Positions 35,012 through 43,900 of a stretch of DNA of 64,000 nt are shown piece by piece (within the stretch, counting starts at the first letter, position 1; every line of letters starts with the position of its first letter). A program made the position numbers and the translations under genes. The notes beneath the pieces were generated by a model that saw only the letters and a program-made list of their open reading frames with translations, made no database searches and had not been told where the DNA came from. Source of the stretch: Rhizobium sp. CC-YZS058. Lineage in GTDB: Bacteria > Pseudomonadota > Alphaproteobacteria > Rhizobiales > Rhizobiaceae. Location: positions 3,250,001 through 3,314,000 of the forward strand of contig NZ_JAYESJ010000001.1 in the NCBI RefSeq assembly GCF_034720595.1, written 5' to 3'.

Positions 35012-35797
35012 ATGACCGACATGCACACAGGAAACGACGAAACCCCGAACGCAGCGCCGAAAGGGCCAAAGGGTCCGCACCTGCCGCGCCGGACTTTGGC
35101 CGGCGTCGCCGCCATCGCGGTCCTGGCGCTGGGCGTGGCCGGCGGCGCCGGCGCGGTGAAGCTGATGGGCCCGCAGGTGGAGATGGCGCCGCTGACCCCC
35201 GTGGCAATCTCCGCCCTCCCGCAGGACTCGCTCGTCACCATCAAGGGCACGGTGGCGGAAATCTTCGGCAACAAGTTCGTGCTGCAGGACCAGACGGGCC
35301 GCATGCTGGTGGAAACCGGTCGCGCGGGCGAAGGCGGCAAGCTGGTTGCCAAGGATCAGCCCGTCACCGTCCAGGGCCGCTTCGACGATGGCTTCCTGAA
35401 GGCGAGCTACATCGTCTATGCCGATGGCCGCACCGAAGCGATTGGCCCGGCGGGCGGCCCGCCGCGCGGCCCTGGCGATGAGGGCCCCGGTCCCAAGCAC
35501 GGCCCGCATGGGCCGAAGCACGGGCCCAAGCATGACGGCCCGAAGGGCGGACCCGACCTGGCCAGACCCGACCCGGCCAGACCCGACCGGGCCGGACCCG
35601 ACCAGGCAGGCCCCGGCGCTGATGGCCCGGATGCCGGTGGCCCCGACCTCGGTGGTCCCGACGCGGGTGGCCCTGCCGCCCTTGGCCCGGAACGAGCCGG
35701 GCCGCTGCCGGGCGACGGATTGCCGGCCCCAGACGCGCCGCAGACCCCTGCAGCCCCTGGCGCAGCTCCCGAGGCGACGCCAGGCCGCGTTCTCTGA
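35012..35797 (+). CDS. membrane-anchored OB-fold protein (DUF5666/YdeI-like) with Gly/Pro-rich repeat tail
   Basis: A 261-residue protein. After a 30-residue polar start comes one membrane anchor or uncleaved signal (LAGVAAIAVLALGVAGGAGA, about 31-50). A periplasmic OB-like domain follows at about 65-145 (VTIKGTVAEIFGNKFVLQD, VTVQGRFDDGFLKASYIVY). The tail from about 150 is low complexity: first a His/Lys/Gly/Pro stretch (GPKHGPHGPKHGPKHDGPK), then nine tandem pentapeptides ending in Pro. AAGGAGACG lies 7 bases before the ATG at 35012, which excludes a start 15 codons earlier. It is divergent from the two-component system and may be its main target. Confidence 0.75.
   Translation: MTDMHTGNDETPNAAPKGPKGPHLPRRTLAGVAAIAVLALGVAGGAGAVKLMGPQVEMAPLTPVAISALPQDSLVTIKGTVAEIFGNKFVLQDQTGRMLVETGRAGEGGKLVAKDQPVTVQGRFDDGFLKASYIVYADGRTEAIGPAGGPPRGPGDEGPGPKHGPHGPKHGPKHDGPKGGPDLARPDPARPDRAGPDQAGPGADGPDAGGPDLGGPDAGGPAALGPERAGPLPGDGLPAPDAPQTPAAPGAAPEATPGRVL
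35555..35689 (+). repeat. nine in-frame 15-bp repeats coding pentapeptides
   Basis: Residues 182-226 read DLARP, DPARP, DRAGP, DQAGP, GADGP, DAGGP, DLGGP, DAGGP, AALGP. The first four units are alike at DNA level (GACCTGGCCAGACCC and variants). Such tracts change length easily, so this could vary between strains. Confidence 0.85.
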
Positions 35798-35813
35798 CGG
35801 GCGACCGCAACAC

Positions 35814-35853
35814 GACCACAGGCTTTCCAGCCCTCCGGGCGGGGCCTGTGGTC
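35814..35853 (+). terminator. hairpin after the OB-fold protein gene
   Basis: A perfect 10-bp stem GACCACAGGC/GCCTGTGGTC with a 20-base loop begins 17 bp after the stop. The T tract is poor (TCTTCG), so termination is likely but not certain. Confidence 0.5.
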
Positions 35854-36256
35854 TTCGCCTGCCGCCCAAGGCCACGAGCCGGAAGGCGGTTGCTCGATAG
35901 CCTTCATGGACAGCCGCCCCCTCTCGAACGAAAAGGCAGCGCCGTAACCGGGCGCCGCCGCGGGTGCGGATCGAAAGGCCTCGCCTTGTCGCCGACCCAA
36001 ATGCCAGACGGGTGGCGCAACGCCGGAGCCATTGCCCGCCATGTCCAGAACGGTCCGTCTGTTCGACCTGATCACCCTGTTGCGGGCACGACGGCTGCCG
36101 CGGAAAAGGTGGCGAAGCCGGCATGCGTCTTCTGAGAGCTGTGCTGCCACTCTCCTCTTTTCGATATGACGCGCACCGAACGAGGCGCTACTGTAAGGCA
36201 AAGCAACCAGATTGACATCGGCGGGTTCGAAACACCTTCGAGCCAGCCTGGGGTTT
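35854..36256. other. about 400-bp spacer before ugd
   Basis: No gene supported. Long antisense frames here continue the GC-rich shadow of the repeat gene. The last 60 bp before ugd are more AT-rich and probably hold its promoter, but no clear boxes were seen. Confidence 0.4.
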
Positions 36257-36268
36257 ATGAGACAGATG

Positions 36269-37432
36269 ATGAAAGTAGCAGTTGCCGGACTCGGTTATGT
36301 CGGCATTTCGAATGCGCTTCTTCTCGCGCAGCATCACGAGGTAAAGGCCTTCGATATCAACCCGAGCAGGGTTGCCATGCTGAATGAAGGTCGATCTCCG
36401 ATCATCGATGCGGAAGTTTCCGAGTTCCTGACGCGCAAGCTCAATTTCACCGCCACCAACAGCACCGAAGAAGCCTATAGTGGTGCAGACTATGTCATCA
36501 TCGCCACGCCGACCAATTATGATCCCGTGACCAACCATTTCGACACGCGCTCGGTCGAAGCGGCGATCAACGAGGTCAACCGGATCAACCCGGCGGCGAC
36601 GATCGTCATCAAGTCGACCATTCCGGTCGGGTATACGCAGGGCCTGCGCGAACAGCTCGGCCGCGACAACATCATCTTCTCGCCGGAATTCCTGCGCGAA
36701 GGCAAGGCGCTCTACGACAACCTGCACCCCTCCCGCATCGTCGTCGGCGAGCAGTCGGAACGGGCGCGTGTGTTTGCCGACATGCTGGTCGAGGGTGCGC
36801 AGAAAAAGGACATCAAGGTCCTTCTGACCGATTCCAGCGAAGCGGAAGCGATCAAGCTCTTCTCCAACACCTATCTCGCCATGCGCGTTGCCTATTTCAA
36901 CGAGCTCGACACCTATGCGGAGAGCCACGGGCTGAATGCCCGCCAGATCATCGACGGTGTCGGCCTCGATCCACGCATCGGCACGCACTACAACAACCCA
37001 TCCTTCGGCTATGGCGGGTATTGCCTGCCGAAGGATACGAAGCAGCTGCTTGCCAACTATCACCAGGTTCCGCAGTCGCTGATCGGCGCGATCGTTTCGG
37101 CCAACACCACACGCAAGGACTTCATCGCCGACAGTATCCTGCGCCGCAAGCCCAAGCGCGTCGGCGTCTACCGCCTGGTGATGAAGGCGGGCTCGGACAA
37201 TTTCCGCGACTCCTCGATCCAGGGCATCATGAAGCGCATCAAGGCCAAAGGTGTCGAGGTCGTGGTTTTCGAACCGGCGCTGTCGGGAGACGACTTCTTC
37301 AACTCTCCGCTGATCCGCGACCTCGAAACCTTCAAGCAGACCTGCGACGTCATCGTCGCCAACCGCTTTGCGCCGGAACTCAAGGATGTCGGCGAAAAAG
37401 TCTATACGCGGGATCTGTTCGGATCCGACTGA
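36269..37432 (+). CDS. ugd: UDP-glucose 6-dehydrogenase (short, E. coli Ugd-like)
   Basis: A protein of 387 residues (up to 391 with earlier in-frame ATGs at 36257 or 36266). It oxidises UDP-glucose to UDP-glucuronate using NAD, in the cytoplasm. The Rossmann start [19 protein letters not shown], the middle KSTIPVGYT and the catalytic cysteine in [15 protein letters not shown] are all present. Length matches E. coli Ugd (388). It supplies a sugar acid for surface polysaccharides or lipid A, so it may serve the GT2/GT39 pair at 26-28 kb or the capsule locus. The base composition is slightly less GC-rich than its neighbours. Confidence 0.93.
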   Translation: MKVAVAGLGYVGISNALLLAQHHEVKAFDINPSRVAMLNEGRSPIIDAEVSEFLTRKLNFTATNSTEEAYSGADYVIIATPTNYDPVTNHFDTRSVEAAINEVNRINPAATIVIKSTIPVGYTQGLREQLGRDNIIFSPEFLREGKALYDNLHPSRIVVGEQSERARVFADMLVEGAQKKDIKVLLTDSSEAEAIKLFSNTYLAMRVAYFNELDTYAESHGLNARQIIDGVGLDPRIGTHYNNPSFGYGGYCLPKDTKQLLANYHQVPQSLIGAIVSANTTRKDFIADSILRRKPKRVGVYRLVMKAGSDNFRDSSIQGIMKRIKAKGVEVVVFEPALSGDDFFNSPLIRDLETFKQTCDVIVANRFAPELKDVGEKVYTRDLFGSD

Positions 37433-37441
37433 TGGCGGCCG

Positions 37442-37471
37442 ATGAGGCTGCATCGCCCCATGCAGCCTCAT
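37442..37471 (+). terminator. stable hairpin after ugd
   Basis: A perfect 12-bp stem ATGAGGCTGCAT/ATGCAGCCTCAT with a CGCCCC loop starts 10 bp after the ugd stop. It has no T tract, so it may protect the mRNA end or act as a weak terminator. Confidence 0.55.
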
Positions 37472-37762
37472 GAGCCCGAGGCCTTGTCCAGGCCGCGTGA
37501 GATCCCAACGACAAGGACCCCGGCGCCCGGTAGCACCATGGGGTTCTCGAATCTCTGGCCTCACGCCGTCGGAAAGGTGATGAGGGCGACAGGAATGCTC
37601 GCTTGATCTACCATGAGCATTCCCTGTATCGATCGACAGCTGGGCGCCGCTTACCGGCGGCAGTCTGGCCAGTGCTTCCCCTCAACATCTGCCACATGGG
37701 GGCGGATGTTGATCGTTGCCAGTCGACGTGCATGATACCCCACAGAGGACCAGCCAGACGCC
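37472..37762 (+). promoter_or_regulatory. kup leader region with two hairpins
   Basis: No gene. Two inverted repeats lie before kup: ACAGGAATGCTC (37589-37600) with GAGCATTCCCTGT (37615-37627, one bulged C), and CAACATCTGCC (about 37683-37693) with GGCGGATGTTG (about 37701-37711, one mismatch). They could be terminators, attenuator-like elements or chance; no known riboswitch is recognised. Confidence 0.4.
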
Positions 37763-39664
37763 ATGACCGCCACCGCCGACCATTCTGCGCGGGATCCCGC
37801 CGGCAGGCCGAAATTTCTCGTTCTCCTGCTGGGCTCGATCGGCGTCGTTTATGGTGATATCGGCACGAGCCCGCTTTATGCCTTCCGCGAGGCGCTGCGC
37901 CCCTTCTCGCATGATGGCGTCAGCCATGACGAGGTGGTGGGGCTGATCTCGCTGATGGTCTGGACGCTGACCATCATCGTCACCTTCAAATATGTGCTGT
38001 TCCTGCTGCGCGCCGACAATGACGGCGAAGGCGGGACGCTGTCTCTGCTGGCGCTGCTGATGAAGCGCACCGGGCGCTATATGCCGGTCCTGTTCTTCGC
38101 CGGCATCATCGGCGCAGCGCTGTTCATCGGCGATGCGATGATCACGCCGGCCCTGTCGGTCATGTCGGCGGTGGAAGGGCTGAAGCTGGTGACGCCGGCG
38201 CTGGGCGATTATGTGCTGCCGATCTCGGCGGCGATCATGGTTCTGCTCTTCGTCGTCCAGTCGCGCGGCACGGCAGCCGTCTCCAACTTCTTCGGCCCGA
38301 TCACCGTGCTCTGGTTTCTGGCCATGGCCTGGGGCGGCCTGCTTCATATCGGGGACGACTACACCATTCTCCAGGCCCTCAATCCGTTGAACGCCCTGTG
38401 GTTCATTACCCATGCCGGCTTCGTGGGTCTCGTCGTTCTCGGCGCCGTGTTCCTGACCGTCACCGGGGCGGAGGCGCTTTACGCCGATCTCGGCCATTTC
38501 GGGCGCAAGCCCATTCAATGGGCCTGGTTCATTCTGGTCTTCCCCTCCCTGGCGCTCAACTATCTCGGCCAGGGGGCCTTCGTGCTCGCCCATCGCGAGG
38601 CGGCGGAGAATCCCTTCTATCTGATGTATCCCGACTGGGCGCTGCTGCCGATCGTCATCCTGGCGACCGCGGCGACGATCATCGCCAGCCAGGCGGTCAT
38701 CACCGGTGCCTTCTCGCTCGCCCGCCAGGCGGTCCATCTCGGCTTCCTGCCGCGGCTGCAGATCACCTTCACCTCCGAGACGAACACCGGACAGATCTAT
38801 GTGCCGGCGGTCAACACGCTGCTCTTCATTGGCGTCATGGTGCTGATCTTCACCTTCGGCGATTCGGAATCTCTCGCCACCGCCTATGGCATCTCGGTGA
38901 CCGGGGCGATGGTGGTGACGACGCTGATGGCCTTCCAGTTCCTGCGCTCCGTCTGGGGCTGGAGCGCGATCGCCTCCGCCGCCGTCCTCCTGCCGCTGCT
39001 GCTGCTCGAGGTGGTGTTCCTCGGCGCCAATCTGCTGAAGATCCACGATGGCGGCTGGGTGCCGGTTCTGCTGGCGGCGGCGATCATGATCATCATGTGG
39101 ACCTGGCGGCGCGGCTCGCTGATCCTGCGCGAGAAAACGGCAAGGAATGATATTCCACTCGCTACCTTCATCGCCTCGATCGAGAAGAAGTCCGACCATG
39201 CCCCCGCTGCCGTCCCCGGCACGGCCGTGTTCCTGACCAGCGTTCCCGACAAGACGCCGGCCGTTCTTCTGCACAACATCAAGCACAATCATGTGCTGCA
39301 CGAGCAGAATGTGGTGCTGACGATCAAGACGGCGGATGTGCCCTATGTGCCGCCGGCCAAGCGGATCGAACTGACGCGCCTGTCCGAGCGCTTCATCCGG
39401 CTGGAGATCACCTTCGGCTTCATGGACGACCAGAATGTCTCCAAGGCGCTGGCGCTCTGCAAGAAGGCCGGCTTCAAGTTCGAAATCATGCAGACCTCGT
39501 TCTATGTCGGCCGGCGCAACCTGATCAGCGACCCCAATTCCGGCCTGCCGAACTGGCAGGACAAGCTCTATATCGCGCTCTCCGGCATCGGCATCGACCC
39601 ATCCGACTATTTCCGCCTGCCTGCCAACCGCGTGGTGGAACTGGGCGAGCAGGTGACGATCTAG
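37763..39664 (+). CDS. kup: Kup/Trk-type low-affinity potassium transporter
   Basis: A 633-residue membrane protein that brings in potassium with protons. Twelve membrane helices cover residues about 20-435, followed by a cytoplasmic C-terminal domain of about 190 residues. The family start [20 protein letters not shown] and FREALRPF, and [20 protein letters not shown], are characteristic. The ATG at 37763 gives the usual length. It converges with the cupin gene, sharing the last four bases (CTAG at 39661). Confidence 0.95.
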   Translation: MTATADHSARDPAGRPKFLVLLLGSIGVVYGDIGTSPLYAFREALRPFSHDGVSHDEVVGLISLMVWTLTIIVTFKYVLFLLRADNDGEGGTLSLLALLMKRTGRYMPVLFFAGIIGAALFIGDAMITPALSVMSAVEGLKLVTPALGDYVLPISAAIMVLLFVVQSRGTAAVSNFFGPITVLWFLAMAWGGLLHIGDDYTILQALNPLNALWFITHAGFVGLVVLGAVFLTVTGAEALYADLGHFGRKPIQWAWFILVFPSLALNYLGQGAFVLAHREAAENPFYLMYPDWALLPIVILATAATIIASQAVITGAFSLARQAVHLGFLPRLQITFTSETNTGQIYVPAVNTLLFIGVMVLIFTFGDSESLATAYGISVTGAMVVTTLMAFQFLRSVWGWSAIASAAVLLPLLLLEVVFLGANLLKIHDGGWVPVLLAAAIMIIMWTWRRGSLILREKTARNDIPLATFIASIEKKSDHAPAAVPGTAVFLTSVPDKTPAVLLHNIKHNHVLHEQNVVLTIKTADVPYVPPAKRIELTRLSERFIRLEITFGFMDDQNVSKALALCKKAGFKFEIMQTSFYVGRRNLISDPNSGLPNWQDKLYIALSGIGIDPSDYFRLPANRVVELGEQVTI

Positions 39665-40197
39665 GACCGTCCGTCCTCGAGTTGGGACGTATCGGCGCGC
39701 CACAGGCGGAGCAGCGGCCCGGTCCGCCCCTCCACCGGGTCTGTCTGCGGCAGCGGCAGCTGAGCGATGCGCCTTCGCTCCGCTTCGCCGGCCGGGCCGG
39801 TCTCGATCTCGGCGTGCTGGCCGGGCGGATAGGCTCCGACGATCAGGAAGTCGTCGGAGTTGCCGAGATTCTTGTGGCCGGTGCCAGCGGGAAGAACCAG
39901 GATATCACCCGCACGGACAGACAGGCGCGCACCGCCCTCCCCGCCGATCAGCAGCTCGGCCGACCCCCGTGCGACGCCCAGCACCTCGTGCGCGCCACTG
40001 TGGTAGTGGTGGTATCGGAACACGCCGTTTCGCCAGGTCCCCTCCCAGCCATGCGCCGAGAAAAGCCTTTCGAGAGCGCCTGCCGGATCATTCTCCGGCA
40101 AGGCATGCTGGTAGAGAAGCACAGCAAGATGCGGGTTGTTGGGCATCGCGCCGTCCGGCTCGAATCGCCATTGCCGTGGGTCCTTGGCGCCTGTCAT
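39661..40197 (-). CDS. cupin-domain protein, 178 aa
   Basis: A single cupin barrel at about residues 55-125. Metal-binding pattern residues are [14 protein letters not shown] (His, His, His, Glu) and the second motif [13 protein letters not shown] with its His. The product could be a small-molecule-binding or isomerase/dioxygenase-type protein; rhizobial relatives are annotated simply as cupins. Its start overlaps the stop of the small basic protein gene by four bases, so both are probably one unit, transcribed toward kup. Confidence 0.82.
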   Translation of the reverse strand: MTGAKDPRQWRFEPDGAMPNNPHLAVLLYQHALPENDPAGALERLFSAHGWEGTWRNGVFRYHHYHSGAHEVLGVARGSAELLIGGEGGARLSVRAGDILVLPAGTGHKNLGNSDDFLIVGAYPPGQHAEIETGPAGEAERRRIAQLPLPQTDPVEGRTGPLLRLWRADTSQLEDGRS

Positions 40198-40511
40198 CCG
40201 TGCGACGCGTGGCTTTCGTTGCGCTTGCGGGTGGCGGCCGCTTTCTTGGCAGAGGCCGACCGCTGCGCAGCGCTGCGCCCTGCAGAAGCCTTCCCGCCCT
40301 TCTCACCGCCCTTCTTCGAGGCCTCATGTGTCTCCGGCTTTCCCCGGCCGGATCCCGATTTGTTGCCGCCGCCGCTTTCCTTGTTCACAGTTGCCCAGGC
40401 CCGGCGCTCGGCCTCCTGCTCCGGCAGGCCGCGCTCTTCATATCCGGCTTCTATATGGGCAGCTTTCCGCTTCTGCTTGTCCGTATAGGCAGATTTGTCA
40501 CCCTGTGGCAT
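40194..40511 (-). CDS. small basic protein, 'plasmid stabilization protein' family
   Basis: A 105-residue hydrophilic protein. The N-terminal half (MPQGDKSAYTDKQKRKAAHI, ERGLPEQEAERRAWATVNK) matches short proteins that databases call plasmid stabilization proteins; some are also compared with ChaB. The C-terminal half is Gly/Ser/Lys/Arg-rich and disordered, histone-H1-like. There is no toxin partner and the place is chromosomal, so the database name should not be taken as function. I prefer the ATG at 40511 over one 5 codons earlier. Confidence 0.7.
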   Translation of the reverse strand: MPQGDKSAYTDKQKRKAAHIEAGYEERGLPEQEAERRAWATVNKESGGGNKSGSGRGKPETHEASKKGGEKGGKASAGRSAAQRSASAKKAAATRKRNESHASHG

Positions 40512-40935
40512 GATGGTATCTCCCATAGTGGAATCAACTTTACCGGGTTAAGAAACGAAGGAAGCCGCACCAAGGTTCCAGGCGGGCCTGTCCGATTTCG
40601 CCGCAATGGCGCAGCCTTACCGAGCAAAGACGAAGCTCGTCACAGTACACCTTGGTGAATTGCAGGGCTTATCGGCGGCAAATCGTACGTAAATGTACGG
40701 ATTGGCTTACATTTTGCTCACAAGCGTTACGCTTTGTTGCGGTAATTGTTTTCGCTTGAAGGCGCCGGCATGCTCAAAGACATCGTTGGCATCCCCGATG
40801 TTGCATGGCAAAGCGGCATCATAATTGCCACAGGTAGCCACGCAGGGCTGCCGTGTGGAAGTTCCGATTGATTTTTGACGTCGCCAATGCAATTGGCAGA
40901 GCAACCCCTAGACCAGTTCAGAGCGTTCGGTACAT
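40512..40935 (+). promoter_or_regulatory. 424-bp AT-richer control region before rkpA with two palindromes
   Basis: No gene. A palindrome CGTAC-GTAAAT-GTACG lies at 40684-40699, and GCCAAT-GCA-ATTGGC at 40883-40897. The second directly follows a TTGACG box (40875-40880), so it would sit in the spacer of a promoter for rkpA, as a repressor site would. The region is clearly less GC-rich than its surroundings. The binding proteins are unknown. Confidence 0.5.
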
Positions 40936-43900
40936 ATGACAGCAGACATCATAGGGCGCGCCTGTGTCGCACCCGGCGCTGATTCCCCCCAGGCTCTCTT
41001 CCGCCTCCTGCGGCAGGGAAAATGCATGGTCACGCGGATCCCGGCGGATCGCTGGGATCTTGCACGCTTCTGGCATCCGGTTATCGGCAATCCCGGCAAG
41101 ACCTATTCCTTCGCGGCCGGCGTGCTGGACAGCATCTACGACTTCGATCCCGGCGTGTTCGGCATGTCGCAGCGCGAGGCCATGCATATGGACCCGCAGC
41201 AGCGTGTACTGCTGCAGCTCGCCTATCGCGCCATCGAGGATGCCAATCTTTCGATCTCGGCGCTGCAGGGCGAGAAGGTCGGCGTCTATATCGGCGCCTC
41301 CAGCCTCGACCATGCCAACCTGACGGTGGAAGACCCGGCAGCGGCCGGCCCCTATTTCATGACCGGCAACACGCTGTCGATCGTGTCCAACCGCATCTCG
41401 CATATCTTCGGCCTGTCCGGCCCGTCGATGACGGTTGACACGGCCTGTTCCTCCTCGCTCGTGGCGCTGGACCAGGCCATGCGCGCGCTGGAGACCGGCG
41501 AGATCGAGACCGCGATCGTCGGCGGCGTCAATATTCTCGCCCACCCGTTGCCCTTCGTCGGCTTTGCGCAGGCCCGCATGCTGTCGCCGGAAGGCCTGTG
41601 CCGCGCCTATGACAATGACGGCGCCGGCTATGTGCGCGCCGAAGGCGGCGTGGTTTTCGTGCTGCGCCGCTCCGAGCGGGCAAAGCAGGAGAAGGACCGC
41701 AGCTACGCCAAGATCATCGCCTCCGGCGTGAACTCGGCCGGCCGCACCAACGGCATCTCGCTCCCCTCGCGCGAGTCGCAGGCCCATCTGCTGCGCGACA
41801 TCTATGAAGGCAACAATCTCGACGCCAACCAGGTTGCTTTCGTAGAAGGCCATGGCACCGGCACCAAGGTCGGCGACCCCGCCGAAGTCTGGTCGATCGG
41901 GACCGTGATCGGTGCGCGGCGCCATGCGCCGGTGCCGATCGGCTCGATCAAGTCCAATATCGGCCATACCGAGCCGGCCTCCGGCCTGTTCGGCATGCTG
42001 AAGGCGGTGATGGCGCTGGAGAACAATTATCTCCCCGCCTCGCTGCATTTCGAGACGCCGAACGAGAACATCGATTTCGAAGGGCTCAACGTCCGCGTCA
42101 CGGCCAATCCGATCGAGCTGCTGCGCGGCAAGCGCGCGCGGCTCGCGGGCATCAACTCCTTCGGCTTCGGCGGCGCCAATGCGCATGTGGTCATTTCCGA
42201 CCCGGATCCGGTTGAGGATCGCGCCCGCAACAGCGCTACCAGCCATGTCTTCATGGCGAGCGCCCACACGGCGGCAAGCCTGGAAGGCTTGCTGAAATCC
42301 TACCGCTCGGCCTTTGCCAAGACGTCGAAGGAAGAAGCGCGCGCTATCATCTCCGCCTCGGGCGCCAACCGCAGCCGCATGCGGCATCGCTTCGTGGCGC
42401 GCAGCGAAAACCCGGACGACATCGTCCGCGCCATCGCCGCCCATCTCGAGAAGCCGGCCTCCGATATCGGCGAGGTCGGCGAAGCGGGAGCCAAGGACGC
42501 CAAGGTTGCCTTCGTCTTCTCCGGCAACGGCTCGCAGTGGGCCGGCATGGGCGCGGATGCCTTCCGCGAAAACCTGCACTTCCGCCAGTGCTATACCTCG
42601 GTTGCGGCCCTGTTCCGCTTCCACTCCGAGCTCGACCTGATCGAGCTGCTGAACGACCCCGAGCTCGACCGCAAGCTGGCCGACACCAAGATCGCCCAGC
42701 CCCTTCTCTTTGCCGTGCAGGCGGCCCTGTCGGATTCGCTGGTCGCCATGGGCGTGAAGCCCGCCGCCGTCTTCGGCCATTCGGTCGGCGAAATCGCTGC
42801 GGCCTATGCGGCCGGCGCGCTATCCCTGGTGGATGCGGTGGCCATCGTTGCCAAGCGCTCGCTGCACCAGGATCTCCTGGCCGGCCAGGGCACGATGGCG
42901 GCCGTGATGATCGGCGAAGATGCCGCGCGCGACTTCGCCCGCGCCCGCGGTCTCGATTCGGTCTGCATCGCGGCGGTCAACGCGCATAATTCCGTGACGA
43001 TCTCCGGCCCGGCGCCGGAAGTGTCCGCCTTCCGCGACGCGGCCCGCAAGGCCAAGATCCCGGCACAGATCCTCGACATCAACTATCCCTTCCATCACCC
43101 GATCATCGATCAGGCGAAGAAGGCGTTTCTGGCCGATATCCCGACACTCTCGCCGCGCAGCACCGAGATCGCCTTCCTGTCGACCGTGACCGGCGACCGG
43201 CTGGACGGGGCGAGCCTTGATTCGGACTATTGGTGGAAGAATGTTCGCGAGCCCGTCCGCTTCCAGGCGGCCACGGAGGCGGCGATCGCCATGGGCTGCT
43301 CGCTGTTCATCGAAATCTCGCCGCGCCCGATCCTGTCCTCCTATCTGAAGGAAACGGTGAAGCAGGCGGCCGCGCCCGGACAGGTCATTCCCACACTGCT
43401 GCGCGATGCCGGAGAAAAGGGCATCGACCCGGTCTCGCGCTCCATGGCGCGGGCCATTGCCCACGGGGCGATCTTCGAAGAAGGCCGGCTCTTCGGCCGC
43501 CGCAATGCCTTCGTGCGCCTGCCGACCCTGCCCTTCGAGCCGTCCGAACTGCGTCCGGCCGCCACCAGCGATGCCGCCGATCTTTTCGGCCGCGGTTCGC
43601 GCACGCCCTATACACTGGCCGGCTGGCGGACGGACCTCAACAGCGGCAGCTGGAAGAACCATATCGACGGGCATCTCTTCCCCGATCTCGCCCAGCACGT
43701 GGTGGACGGCAAGCCGATCCTGCCCGGCAGCGGCTTCATCGAGATCGCCCTTTCGGCAGCCCGCCAGTTCCATGGCGTGGATACGGTCGAAATCACCAAT
43801 CTCGAAATCGTCCGTCCGCTCGAATTGAGCGACAGCCGCATCATGGAACTGTCCGTGATCTTCTCGCCGGAAACGGGCGATATCGAAATCCGCTCGCGCG

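Noticed and set aside
35555..35689. Regular DNA repeats considered as a CRISPR array.
   Set aside because: The units are 15 bp without spacers and lie in frame inside a gene; they code pentapeptides.
37682..39703. A 673-codon minus-strand frame opposite kup.
   Set aside because: Shadow of the Kup gene; no membrane or catalytic pattern of its own.
40194..40511. 'Plasmid stabilization protein' taken as a sign of plasmid or toxin-antitoxin origin.
   Set aside because: The name is a database habit. No partner gene or plasmid feature is present and neighbours are chromosomal.
40918..42780. A 620-codon minus-strand frame opposite the RkpA ketosynthase.
   Set aside because: Shadow frame of the third-position GC bias; no motif, no ribosome site.
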